Positions 1-4,594 of a stretch of DNA of 5,774 bases are shown here, piece by piece. The stretch is from NCBI GenBank assembly GCA_021731205.1, contig JAKFXV010000030.1:1-5774 (forward strand), given 5' to 3'. The DNA comes from Nocardioides sp. (lineage in GTDB: Bacteria; Actinomycetota; Actinomycetes; Propionibacteriales; Nocardioidaceae). Under the pieces are notes generated by a model that did not search any database, was not told the DNA's origin, and saw only the letters and a list, made by a program, of their open reading frames with translations. The stretch's first letter is position 1, and each line of letters opens with the position of its first letter. The position numbers were made by a program, and so were the translations under genes.

Positions 1-270
1 GTCCTGGTGACTGCACCCAAGTCCAGGTGGGTCAAGCCGTTGCCGCGGATGTTGGCGACCCCGTTCGGATTCATCCGCAGCGGTCGCAAGGCCGTGGTCG
101 GCAAGGTCTCCGAGAGGTCGACGCCGGACTTGGAACTGTTGCGGAAGTGGGTCGAGGCCAAGCAGATCCGCCCCGTGATCGAGCGCACCTTCCCGCTTTC
201 GGACGGTCCTGAGGTGGTGCGCCTCCAGGGCGAATTCCACGCCACCGGCAAGACGCTCGTGCTGCCCTGA
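1..270 (+). CDS. Zinc-type alcohol dehydrogenase / quinone reductase family protein, C-terminal end (partial)
   Basis: The reading frame is open from the first base and stops with TGA at 268-270, so only the last 89 residues are present and the start lies left of the window. The tail has the layout seen at the C-terminus of the medium-chain dehydrogenase/reductase family: a basic and hydrophobic stretch (SRWVKPLPRML), then an LELLRKWVEAKQIRPVIERT segment, then a PLSDGPEVVRLQ helix and a final GKTLVL strand. In that family the 'RPVI-RT-PL' strand and the closing 'GK-V' strand complete the catalytic domain of NAD(P)H-dependent oxidoreductases. The coenzyme-binding Rossmann motif and any zinc ligands would be upstream, so substrate and zinc use cannot be judged. 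The assignment rests on the tail only. Confidence 0.75.
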   Translation, partial: VLVTAPKSRWVKPLPRMLATPFGFIRSGRKAVVGKVSERSTPDLELLRKWVEAKQIRPVIERTFPLSDGPEVVRLQGEFHATGKTLVLP

Positions 271-271
271 G

Positions 272-358
272 GGGGAGGCGCTCGCCAACCTCCGACAGGT
301 GACGGCGTACGACCTCGCGGTCGAGCTGTGGGCGAAGGGCTGCCGTCCGCCGCAGTGA
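272..358 (+). pseudogene. Short coding-like stub, possible gene remnant
   Basis: Read in the frame that begins at 272 and ends with TGA at 356-358, this stretch gives protein-like sequence including the segment VTAYDLAVELWAKG. Almost every third codon position is G or C, as in the real genes nearby. A GTG at 299 could start a 19-residue peptide, but no Shine-Dalgarno sits at a proper distance: the purine run at 271-277 is over 20 bases away. The frame overlaps the end of the dehydrogenase gene. I do not recognise a family. It could be a leftover of a deleted gene, in keeping with the truncated gene that follows, or a chance effect of high GC content. Confidence 0.25.
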
Positions 359-369
359 GGACCGCGAGG
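313..369. repeat. Intergenic inverted repeat / interrupted stem-loop
   Basis: A perfect 10-bp inverted repeat (CCTCGCGGTC at 313-322 and GACCGCGAGG at 360-369) encloses 37 bases. Inside it a second stem forms between CTGTGG (326-331) and CCGCAG (350-355) with one G-U pair, and two further C-G pairs lie beyond a single-base bulge. The whole could fold into a stem of about 18 bp with an internal loop. No T-run follows, so it is not a classic intrinsic terminator. It lies between the stop of the upstream dehydrogenase and the start of the Ldh_2 remnant, and could stabilise an mRNA end or be a remnant of a mobile repeat. Its function is unknown. Confidence 0.5.
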
Positions 370-433
370 CAGGCCGGCTGACCGTGAGCCTGGTGCCGTT
401 GCTGTAGTCGTGTTGGGGCATGATGACTGGTCG

Positions 434-1057
434 ATGAAGACGACCTACGCACACGCGCACGATGTCGGTTCCGCCGCCCTCGCCGCGGCGGGCGTGCCGG
501 CCCCCCACGCCGAGGTCCAGTTGGACCAGTGGCTCGAGGCCGAACTCCGCGGCCAACCCTCACACGGACTACTGAGGCTGCCCCGGATCGTCGAGCGCAT
601 CCACGCAGGGCTGGCCACGCCACACGCAACCGGCAAGGTGGCGTGGTCCGACAATGTGCTCACCGTCGACGGAGAGCGCGGGCTGGGTCCGGTCATCGCC
701 ATGCGCGCGCTCGACCTGATCTGCGACCGGGCGCAGCACGCGGGTATCGCGCTCGCCGCGATCTCGAACTCCAATCACCTCGGCATGCTGGCGCCGTACG
801 TCGAAGCGGGGGCGCGCCGCGGACTCATGACGATGGCGTTGGGCACGAGCGAAGCGCTGGTTCATCCCTGGGGCGGCCGGATCGCGATGGTCGGTTCCAA
901 CCCGGTCGCGGTCGGCGTGCCCTCCGATCCCGAGCCGTTCGTGTTCGACATGGCCACCTCGGCGGTCTCGGCAGGCAAGATCCTCGACCACGCGCACCGG
1001 GGTGTCCCCCTCGAACCCGGTTGGGCTGTGTGCGCGACGAGCTCGGAGTCTGGGTAG
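434..1057 (+). pseudogene. Ldh_2-family (malate/L-lactate/ureidoglycolate) dehydrogenase, C-terminally truncated
   Basis: The product matches the N-terminal part of the Ldh_2 oxidoreductase family, which are NAD(P)-dependent dehydrogenases of 2-hydroxy acids with a fold unlike classic lactate dehydrogenases. Family landmarks are clear: AELRGQPSHGLLRLPR at residues 36-51, the SNSNHLGMLAPY segment with its conserved His at residue 115, the NPVAVGVPS strand, and FDMATSAVSAGKI at 171-183. The ATG at 434 gives the usual N-terminus; in-frame GTG 410 and TTG 413 would add only a few unconserved residues. The frame leaves the family at GWAV (residues 196-199, near base 1030) and ends after eight unrelated residues, giving 207 aa against roughly 330-350. 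The glycine-rich 'GGHKGYGL'-type region and C-terminal helices are missing. The stop lies 16 bases from the convergent zur gene, suggesting a deletion or rearrangement here. It is probably inactive. Confidence 0.8.
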
Positions 1058-1073
1058 TCCGCCCGACTGGTGG

Positions 1074-1514
1074 CTATCTCGCTGGGGCGGTGTCCTCCCG
1101 ACCTGCACAAGGTCGGCAGGTGCCGACGAGCTCGATGGTGTGAGACACGTCGTCGTACCCGTGCTTGGCCGCGACGGTCCTGGCCCATTGCTCCACCGCT
1201 GGGCCTTGGATCTCCTCGGTCCGACCACAGACCCGGCACACCAGGTGGTGGTGGTGCGAGGGGCTGCACCGGCGGTAGACGGCCTCACCGGAGTCGGTCT
1301 TCACGACATCGACCTGGCCGCCGTCTGCGAGTGCTTGGAGGGCCCGGTAAACCGTCGCGAGGCCGATCGTCTCGCCGTCGCGCCGCAACTGGTCGTGAAT
1401 GTCCTGTGCGCTGCGGAACTCCGCGGTCGCCTCCAGCGCGGCGCTGATGGCTCGTCGCTGCCTGGTGGGGCGTACGCCGCCGGCGGGCAGGGGCGCACCG
1501 TGGTTAGTGCTCAC
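1074..1514 (-). CDS. zur: Zinc uptake regulator Zur (FurB), Fur family
   Basis: This 146-residue cytoplasmic protein is a Fur-family metal-dependent repressor. The winged-helix DNA-binding part covers about residues 14-80, including GVRPTRQRRAI, FRSAQDIH and the recognition-helix segment IGLATVYRALQALA (50-63). The metal-binding dimer domain follows: D69, C83, the HHHH run at 87-90, E101 and H118, with two CxxC zinc sites, C93/C96 and C133/C136. The sequence closely parallels actinobacterial Zur (M. tuberculosis FurB: RSTRQRAAIS, ENIGLTTVYR, HHHHHLVCRSCG, DVSHTIEIFGTC), so I call zinc rather than iron sensing. The GTG at 1514 has GGAG at 1527-1524, nine bases upstream. In-frame GTGs at 1529, 1544 and 1559, created by tandem repeats, could give slightly longer forms. 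It is transcribed away from pirin, and a Zur-like palindrome lies about 90 bp upstream, so autoregulation is likely. Confidence 0.88.
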   Translation of the reverse strand: MSTNHGAPLPAGGVRPTRQRRAISAALEATAEFRSAQDIHDQLRRDGETIGLATVYRALQALADGGQVDVVKTDSGEAVYRRCSPSHHHHLVCRVCGRTEEIQGPAVEQWARTVAAKHGYDDVSHTIELVGTCRPCAGREDTAPAR

Positions 1515-1561
1515 AGGTCGTTTCTCCACACGTCGTTGCTCCACACGTCGTTGCTCCACAT
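1511..1561 (-). CDS. 16-codon leader reading frame upstream of and overlapping zur
   Basis: On the minus strand an ATG at 1561-1559 opens a frame reading MWSNDVWSNDVWRNDL and ends with TGA at 1513-1511. The TGA overlaps the zur GTG (1514-1512) in a GTGA junction. A GGAG at 1572-1569 stands seven bases before the ATG, a good Shine-Dalgarno spacing. The peptide is three copies of a five-residue unit because the DNA is a 15-bp tandem repeat. This geometry would allow translational coupling, with leader translation delivering ribosomes to the zur start. E. coli fur is known to be coupled to a short upstream frame (uof), which makes the idea reasonable. No expression evidence exists here, and the frame may be a side effect of the repeat. 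Confidence 0.45.
   Translation of the reverse strand: MWSNDVWSNDVWRNDL
1516..1560 (-). repeat. Three tandem 15-bp repeats carrying ribosome-binding sites before zur
   Basis: Read on the minus strand, TGTGGAGCAACGACG occurs at 1560-1546 and 1545-1531 exactly, and at 1530-1516 with two changes (TGTGGAGAAACGACC). Partial copies flank both sides: GGAGCATCAACA before the first unit and TGTGAG at the zur start. Each unit has a GGAG, and a GTG in the zur frame follows nine bases after each GGAG. The array therefore multiplies a Shine-Dalgarno plus start-codon module. Because the period is a multiple of three, a gain or loss of units would keep both the leader frame and any extended zur frame open. 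Confidence 0.85.
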
Positions 1562-1603
1562 GTTGATGCTCCGGGAGGCGCTGAGGCCCGGGACGGCTCC
1601 ATC

Positions 1604-1618
1604 CGAGAACGGTTATCA
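1604..1618 (-). promoter_or_regulatory. Candidate Zur/Fur-type operator in the zur-pirin intergenic region
   Basis: On the minus strand TGATAAC-C-GTTCTCG forms a 7-1-7 near-palindrome, with five of seven symmetric pairs intact. It resembles the TGAAAAnnnTTTTCA layout of actinobacterial Zur boxes. It is the only AT-richer patch in this stretch and sits 90 bp upstream of the zur start. A TAGGAT (1625-1620) just upstream could be a -10 element for zur, which would put the operator over the transcription start. No good -35 is visible. The same site could also affect the divergent pirin gene. The match was judged by eye and not scored. Confidence 0.4.
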
Positions 1619-1692
1619 AATCCTAGCCGGTTGTGGCAGCCTCGGTAGGCTGCTCGGGTGCGCGACGTCAACAAGGCCTGGCCGGACCAGCC

Positions 1693-2631
1693 GTGAACCC
1701 GCTTGAGTTGATTGCCGCCCGGGATGTGCCGCTGGGCGGCCCGCGCTCGCTCACGGTGCGGCGAACCTTGCCTTCGCGGCAGCGCTCCCTGATCGGCGCC
1801 TGGTGCTTCATCGACCACTTCGGACCGGACCGGATCCGCGAGGGGATGAGTTTCGCGCCGCACCCGCATACGGGACTCCAAACGGTCAGTTGGCTCTTCA
1901 GCGGAGAGGTCCAACACCGCGACAGCACGGGTGTGGAAGCGGTGGTCCGCCCGGGGGAGCTCAACTTGATGACGGCGGGGCGCGGGGTCAGCCACTCCGA
2001 GGTGTCCACCCCGGCCTCGGATATCTTGCATGGCGTCCAACTGTGGGTTGCGTTGCCTGATGATGCGCGCGAGGTGGCGCCAGGGTTCGACCACCACGTT
2101 CCGCTGCCCGTGACCGGGGCCGGCTGGACGGTGCGAGTGTTCCTCGGGTCTCTGGTCGGCGACACGTCCCCTGTGCGAACCCACACGCCACTGCTGGGTG
2201 CGGAGGTGCTGCTCGCGCCACACACCACAGTGCGCCTTGACGTCGATCCGCACTTCGAGCACGGCGTACTGGCCGATGCCGGCTCGCCCATCGTCGAGGG
2301 CACATCGGTGCCGAACCACCACATGGCATATCTCTCACCGGGACGCGGGGCCGTCACGGTGGCAGCCGGCGCCCACGAGGCACGAGTGCTCCTGCTGGGC
2401 GGACCGCCCTTCGGCGAAGCGATCTTGATGTGGTGGAACTTCATCGGCCGTAGTCACGAAGAGATCGTGCAGTTTCGTTCCGAATGGCATGCCCAGATCG
2501 TGCGCGACGGAAGCCTCGTCAGCCACGGCCAGGCCATCAATCACGGGCGTTTCGGCGTCGTCGCCGGCGAATGGCGCGGGCCGGTCCCGGCGCCGACGCT
2601 GCCGAACACCCGCCTGGTCCCCCGTCGGTGA
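1693..2631 (+). CDS. Pirin family protein (iron-binding bicupin)
   Basis: This 312-residue protein is a member of the pirin family, cytoplasmic double cupins. The N-terminal cupin has the family signature: VPLGGPRSLTVRRTLP, then LIGAWCFIDHFGPD, then the metal ligands in HPHTGLQTV (H57 and H59) and GRGVSHSEVS (H101 and E103). These match the three histidines and one glutamate that hold iron in characterised pirins. The C-terminal pirin domain ends near PFGEAILMWWNFIGRSHEEI. Some pirins show quercetin dioxygenase activity and others bind regulators or pyruvate dehydrogenase; the role here is unknown. I prefer the GTG at 1693 because the next in-frame choice, GTG 1633, adds a segment without family character, but neither start has a convincing Shine-Dalgarno. 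The stop overlaps the tag start by four bases. Confidence 0.88.
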   Translation: MNPLELIAARDVPLGGPRSLTVRRTLPSRQRSLIGAWCFIDHFGPDRIREGMSFAPHPHTGLQTVSWLFSGEVQHRDSTGVEAVVRPGELNLMTAGRGVSHSEVSTPASDILHGVQLWVALPDDAREVAPGFDHHVPLPVTGAGWTVRVFLGSLVGDTSPVRTHTPLLGAEVLLAPHTTVRLDVDPHFEHGVLADAGSPIVEGTSVPNHHMAYLSPGRGAVTVAAGAHEARVLLLGGPPFGEAILMWWNFIGRSHEEIVQFRSEWHAQIVRDGSLVSHGQAINHGRFGVVAGEWRGPVPAPTLPNTRLVPRR

Positions 2632-3209
2632 GCGGCCCGGTCGTCGGCGAGGACGGGCTCGCGCGGTGCCCGTGGGCCACCGGTCATCCGGTCAACCTCG
2701 CCTATCACGACTCCGAGTGGGGAGTCCCCGTGGTGGGCGAGGCGGCCCATCTGGAACGCCTCACGTTGGAGGCGTTCCAGTCCGGGCTGTCCTGGCTGAC
2801 GATCCTGAACAAGCGCGAGGCCTTTCGGGAGGTGTTCTCCGGCTTCGACGCGGAGGTGCTGGCGGCGTACTCGGAGGCAGACGTCGCGCGCCTGTTGGGC
2901 GATGCCCGCATCGTGCGTAACCGCCTCAAGATCGAGGCCGCCATCACCAACGCTCGGGCCACACTGGCCCTGCGCGAACACGGCGGGCTGGCCGGGTTGA
3001 TCGCGGAGTTCAAGCCATCGTCGGTCACCGCGCCGCGAGACTCGGCGGAGCTCCGCGCGACGTCGGAGGAGTCACTCGCGCTCTCCAAGGAGCTCAAGCG
3101 ACGGGGATTCGTCTTCGTCGGACCGACGACGATGTACGCACTGATGCAGGCGATCGGACTGGTCAACGACCACCTTGAGGGGTGTCACCGGCGAAGCCGG
3201 ACATCCTGA
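2628..3209 (+). CDS. tag: DNA-3-methyladenine glycosylase I (Tag)
   Basis: This base-excision repair enzyme removes 3-methyladenine from alkylated DNA, leaving an abasic site. The 193 residues are close to the usual 185-200. Zinc-snap ligands are all present: C14 (RCPWA), H27 (AYHDSEWG), H182 and C186 (DHLEGC), with the same 13- and 4-residue spacings as the E. coli enzyme. The LTLEAFQSGLSWLTILNKRE segment, which holds the catalytic acid and the base-stacking Trp, is well kept, as is FVGPTTMYALMQAIGLVNDH. The GTG at 2628 sits in a GTGA overlap with the pirin stop. There is no independent Shine-Dalgarno, so translation is probably coupled to pirin. The last 12 codons fold into a hairpin that looks like a terminator. 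A longer in-frame reading from 2484 is only overlap with pirin. Confidence 0.93.
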   Translation: MSGPVVGEDGLARCPWATGHPVNLAYHDSEWGVPVVGEAAHLERLTLEAFQSGLSWLTILNKREAFREVFSGFDAEVLAAYSEADVARLLGDARIVRNRLKIEAAITNARATLALREHGGLAGLIAEFKPSSVTAPRDSAELRATSEESLALSKELKRRGFVFVGPTTMYALMQAIGLVNDHLEGCHRRSRTS

Positions 3210-3222
3210 TCTCAAGGGTTTT
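3173..3222 (+). terminator. Candidate intrinsic terminator overlapping the end of tag
   Basis: The outer stem CCTTGAG (3173-3179) pairs with CTCAAGG (3211-3217). A middle stem GGGTGT (3180-3185) pairs with ACATCC (3201-3206, one G-U). An inner stem CCGGC (3188-3192) pairs with GCCGG (3196-3200) around a GAA loop. That gives about 18 pairs, broken by a CA bulge and a TGAT bulge. The tag stop codon lies within the TGAT bulge. The structure is followed by G and then TTTT at 3219-3222. The T-run is short, so termination strength is uncertain. Confidence 0.5.
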
Positions 3223-3244
3223 CGGGTCCCTCGAAGCCTGGTTC

Positions 3245-3264
3245 AACCGATTTCCGGATCGGTT
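3245..3264. repeat. Short palindrome before the tRNA genes
   Basis: AACCGAT (3245-3251) is repeated inverted as ATCGGTT (3258-3264) around six bases. It lies in the 86-base gap between tag and tRNA-Thr. It could be a weak hairpin in the tag downstream region or a protein-binding site in the tRNA promoter. A TATCGT at 3276-3281 would be a possible -10 for the tRNA transcript, but I see no matching -35. Nothing else is evident in this gap. Confidence 0.35.
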
Positions 3265-3295
3265 CCCGCTAGTTGTATCGTTGCTCGCTGGCTTG

Positions 3296-3368
3296 GCCCC
3301 TTTAGCTCAGTCGGCAGAGCGTCTCCATGGTAAGGAGAAGGTCTACGGTTCGATTCCGTAAAGGGGCT
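3296..3368 (+). tRNA. tRNA-Thr (anticodon GGT)
   Basis: The full cloverleaf is visible. The acceptor stem is GCCCCTT (3296-3302) with AAGGGGC (3361-3367), and the discriminator is U at 3368. The D arm begins GCTC at 3305. The anticodon stem TCTCC/GGAGA holds the seven-base loop ATGGTAA with anticodon GGT at 3329-3331. The T arm is TACGG-TTCGATT-CCGTA (3344-3360). CCA is not encoded. It reads ACC codons and by wobble ACU. The following tRNA-Met starts 47 bases later, and the two are probably processed from one transcript. This pair upstream of rpmG is a conserved actinobacterial order. Confidence 0.96.
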
Positions 3369-3414
3369 CTGGGTTGGGAATGTCGTCACCTACTGGCGGA
3401 CCACCTCACCCTTC

Positions 3415-3488
3415 GGCGGGGTAGCTCAGGTGGTTAGAGCACACGGCTCATAATCGTGGTGTCGCGGGTTCGAGTCCCGCCCCCGCTA
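3415..3488 (+). tRNA. tRNA-Met (anticodon CAT)
   Basis: The acceptor stem is GGCGGGG (3415-3421) with CCCCGCT (3481-3487, one G-U at the end) and A at 3488. The D arm begins GCTC at 3424. The anticodon stem CACGG/TCGTG holds the loop CTCATAA with CAT at 3449-3451. The T arm is GCGGG-TTCGAGT-CCCGC (3464-3480). The paired first acceptor position and the lack of the three G-C pairs typical of initiator anticodon stems indicate the elongator form. A full CCA is not encoded. It lies about 100 bases before rpmG. Confidence 0.95.
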
Positions 3489-3587
3489 CAAGTCAGGCGC
3501 ATCACGGCTTCACAACCAACGATCCACAGCTTCGATTCATAGGGCACCACCAACTGCAGGTTCGTCAAACCAAAAGGGGACACTCCC

Positions 3588-3758
3588 GTGGCCAGCAAGA
3601 GTTCCGACGTTCGCCCCAAGGTCACGCTCGCGTGCACCGAGTGCAAAGAGCGCAACTACATCACCAAGAAGAACCGGCGCAACGATCCCGATCGCCTCGA
3701 GTTGGCCAAGTTCTGCCCTCGCTGCCGGACTCACCGGCCGCACCGCGAGACCCGCTGA
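3588..3758 (+). CDS. rpmG: 50S ribosomal protein L33, zinc-binding form
   Basis: A 56-residue basic protein of the large ribosomal subunit, the usual length for L33. It starts at the GTG with GGGGA (3576-3580) at seven bases and reads [20 protein letters not shown] onward. Two CxxC pairs (C16/C19 and C43/C46) form the zinc ribbon, so this is the 'C+' zinc-holding paralogue. The [12 protein letters not shown] core and the KFCPRC segment are typical. Many actinobacteria also carry a cysteine-free L33 under Zur control, so a second copy elsewhere in the genome would be expected, but none is in this window. It is followed after 18 bases by the hadA-like gene and is probably co-transcribed with it. 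Confidence 0.95.
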   Translation: MASKSSDVRPKVTLACTECKERNYITKKNRRNDPDRLELAKFCPRCRTHRPHRETR

Positions 3759-3776
3759 CGACCTCGGCTCCGTCGC

Positions 3777-4193
3777 ATGGCCGTCGATCAATCACTCATT
3801 GGTCGTGAGTTCGCGCCGACCCGCGCCTACGCCGTCTCGGTGGAGAAGGTCCGCGAGTTCATCGCCGCGACCGCCGGGCCCAAGGCCGCTCAGGACTACG
3901 CCGGTGGCTCAGCCCCGGCAACGTTCCCGATCGTGGTGGCCTTCGACGCCATGTTCGCGTTCTTGGACGCCGAGGGGATCGACCTGTTCCGGATCGTGCA
4001 CGGGGACCAGAAGTTCACTTACGAACGCCCGATTCTCCCTGGCGACGTGCTGACCGCCACCTTGAGCGTCGCCAGCCTGCGCCAGATCGGCGGCGCCGAC
4101 ATCATCGGAACCCGAAGCGAGATCCGAGATGCGTCGGGAGACCTCGTGTGTACGACGGCGGCGACGCTGCTGCACCGGGGGGGCGACGGATGA
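3777..4193 (+). CDS. hadA: MaoC-like (3R)-hydroxyacyl-ACP/thioester dehydratase subunit, HadA type
   Basis: This 138-residue protein has a single hotdog fold of the FAS1-type dehydratase (UPF0336) family. Landmarks are an N-terminal LIGREFAPTRAYAVSVEKVREF strand-helix, APATFPIVVAFDAM over the central helix, and the HGDQKFTYERPILPGDVL segment near residues 79-96. It lacks the D-x-N-x-x-H catalytic motif, so like mycobacterial HadA it probably serves as the acyl-chain-binding partner of the catalytic HadB type. The pair dehydrates 3-hydroxyacyl thioesters during fatty acid elongation. In mycolate-free actinobacteria the exact substrate is unsettled. No clear Shine-Dalgarno precedes the ATG, which lies 18 bases after rpmG. 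The stop overlaps the next start in an ATGA junction. At 138 residues it is somewhat shorter than mycobacterial HadA. Confidence 0.85.
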   Translation: MAVDQSLIGREFAPTRAYAVSVEKVREFIAATAGPKAAQDYAGGSAPATFPIVVAFDAMFAFLDAEGIDLFRIVHGDQKFTYERPILPGDVLTATLSVASLRQIGGADIIGTRSEIRDASGDLVCTTAATLLHRGGDG

Positions 4194-4594
4194 CGGGCCG
4201 ACTCCAGGCGGGACAGAGCCTGCCGACGCAGGTCTTCAGCGTGCGACGCGCAGACCTGATCCGCTACGCCGGGGCCAGCGGCGACTTCAACCCGATCCAC
4301 TGGTCCGACCGGGTGGCGACCAGTGTCGGCCTCCCTGGGGTGATCGCCCACGGGATGTTCACGATGGGCCTGGTTGCCCGCGCCGTCGAGGTGTGGACCG
4401 ACGCGGCCGAGGTCGTCGAACTGGGGTGCAGGTTCACCAATCCGGTGCCGGTGCCCGACGACGAGGTCGGCGTCGAGGTGAGCGTCGCGGGCACGGTCAA
4501 GGAGGCCGCCGGCGACCTGATCACGATCACTCTCGAGGTCACCTGCGGCGCGGTGCGGGTGTTGGGCATGCCAAAGGCCGTCGTGCGTGGCTGA
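4190..4594 (+). CDS. hadB: MaoC-like (3R)-hydroxyacyl-ACP/thioester dehydratase catalytic subunit, HadB type
   Basis: This 134-residue hotdog protein carries the hydratase-2 active-site motif YAGASGDFNPIHW, with D32, N34 and H37, followed by the GVIAHGMFTMG helix. These residues catalyse removal of water from (3R)-hydroxyacyl thioesters; the reaction can run both ways. The ATG at 4190 overlaps the hadA-like stop by four bases, favouring coupled synthesis of the two halves. An in-frame ATG at 4148 would add 14 low-complexity residues inside the previous gene and is rejected. The 3' end overlaps the murB start by eight bases. The gene order rpmG-hadA-hadB matches mycobacteria. A hadC, which follows in M. 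tuberculosis, is replaced here by murB. Confidence 0.88.
   Translation: MTGRLQAGQSLPTQVFSVRRADLIRYAGASGDFNPIHWSDRVATSVGLPGVIAHGMFTMGLVARAVEVWTDAAEVVELGCRFTNPVPVPDDEVGVEVSVAGTVKEAAGDLITITLEVTCGAVRVLGMPKAVVRG

Noticed and set aside
1098..1116. Perfect 7-bp hairpin CCGACCT-GCACA-AGGTCGG near the 3' end of zur
   Set aside because: It falls on the codons for the conserved TCRPC zinc site, 22 bases or more before the stop, with no T-run after it. It is probably a coincidence of codon choice and not a terminator.
1035..1134. Direct repeat CGACGAGCTCG at 1035-1045 and 1124-1134
   Set aside because: Eleven bases built on a common GC-rich palindrome (GAGCTC) are not enough to claim a target-site duplication or recombination scar, although one copy lies near the Ldh_2 breakpoint.
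1002..1706. Plus-strand open frame of 234 codons opposite zur
   Set aside because: It mirrors the zur coding strand, has no recognisable domain, and crosses the promoter region. The Zur reading on the other strand explains the sequence.
1668..2444. Minus-strand open frames opposite pirin
   Set aside because: They are antisense to a well-conserved pirin with all four iron ligands. The Ser/Thr/Arg/Pro-rich translation is typical of a shadow frame.
3489..3587. Possible separate rpmG promoter between tRNA-Met and rpmG
   Set aside because: TTCACA (3509-3514) and the TTCATA near 3536 have a poor spacing of 21 bases and no TAnnnT match. The gene may simply be read from the tRNA transcript.
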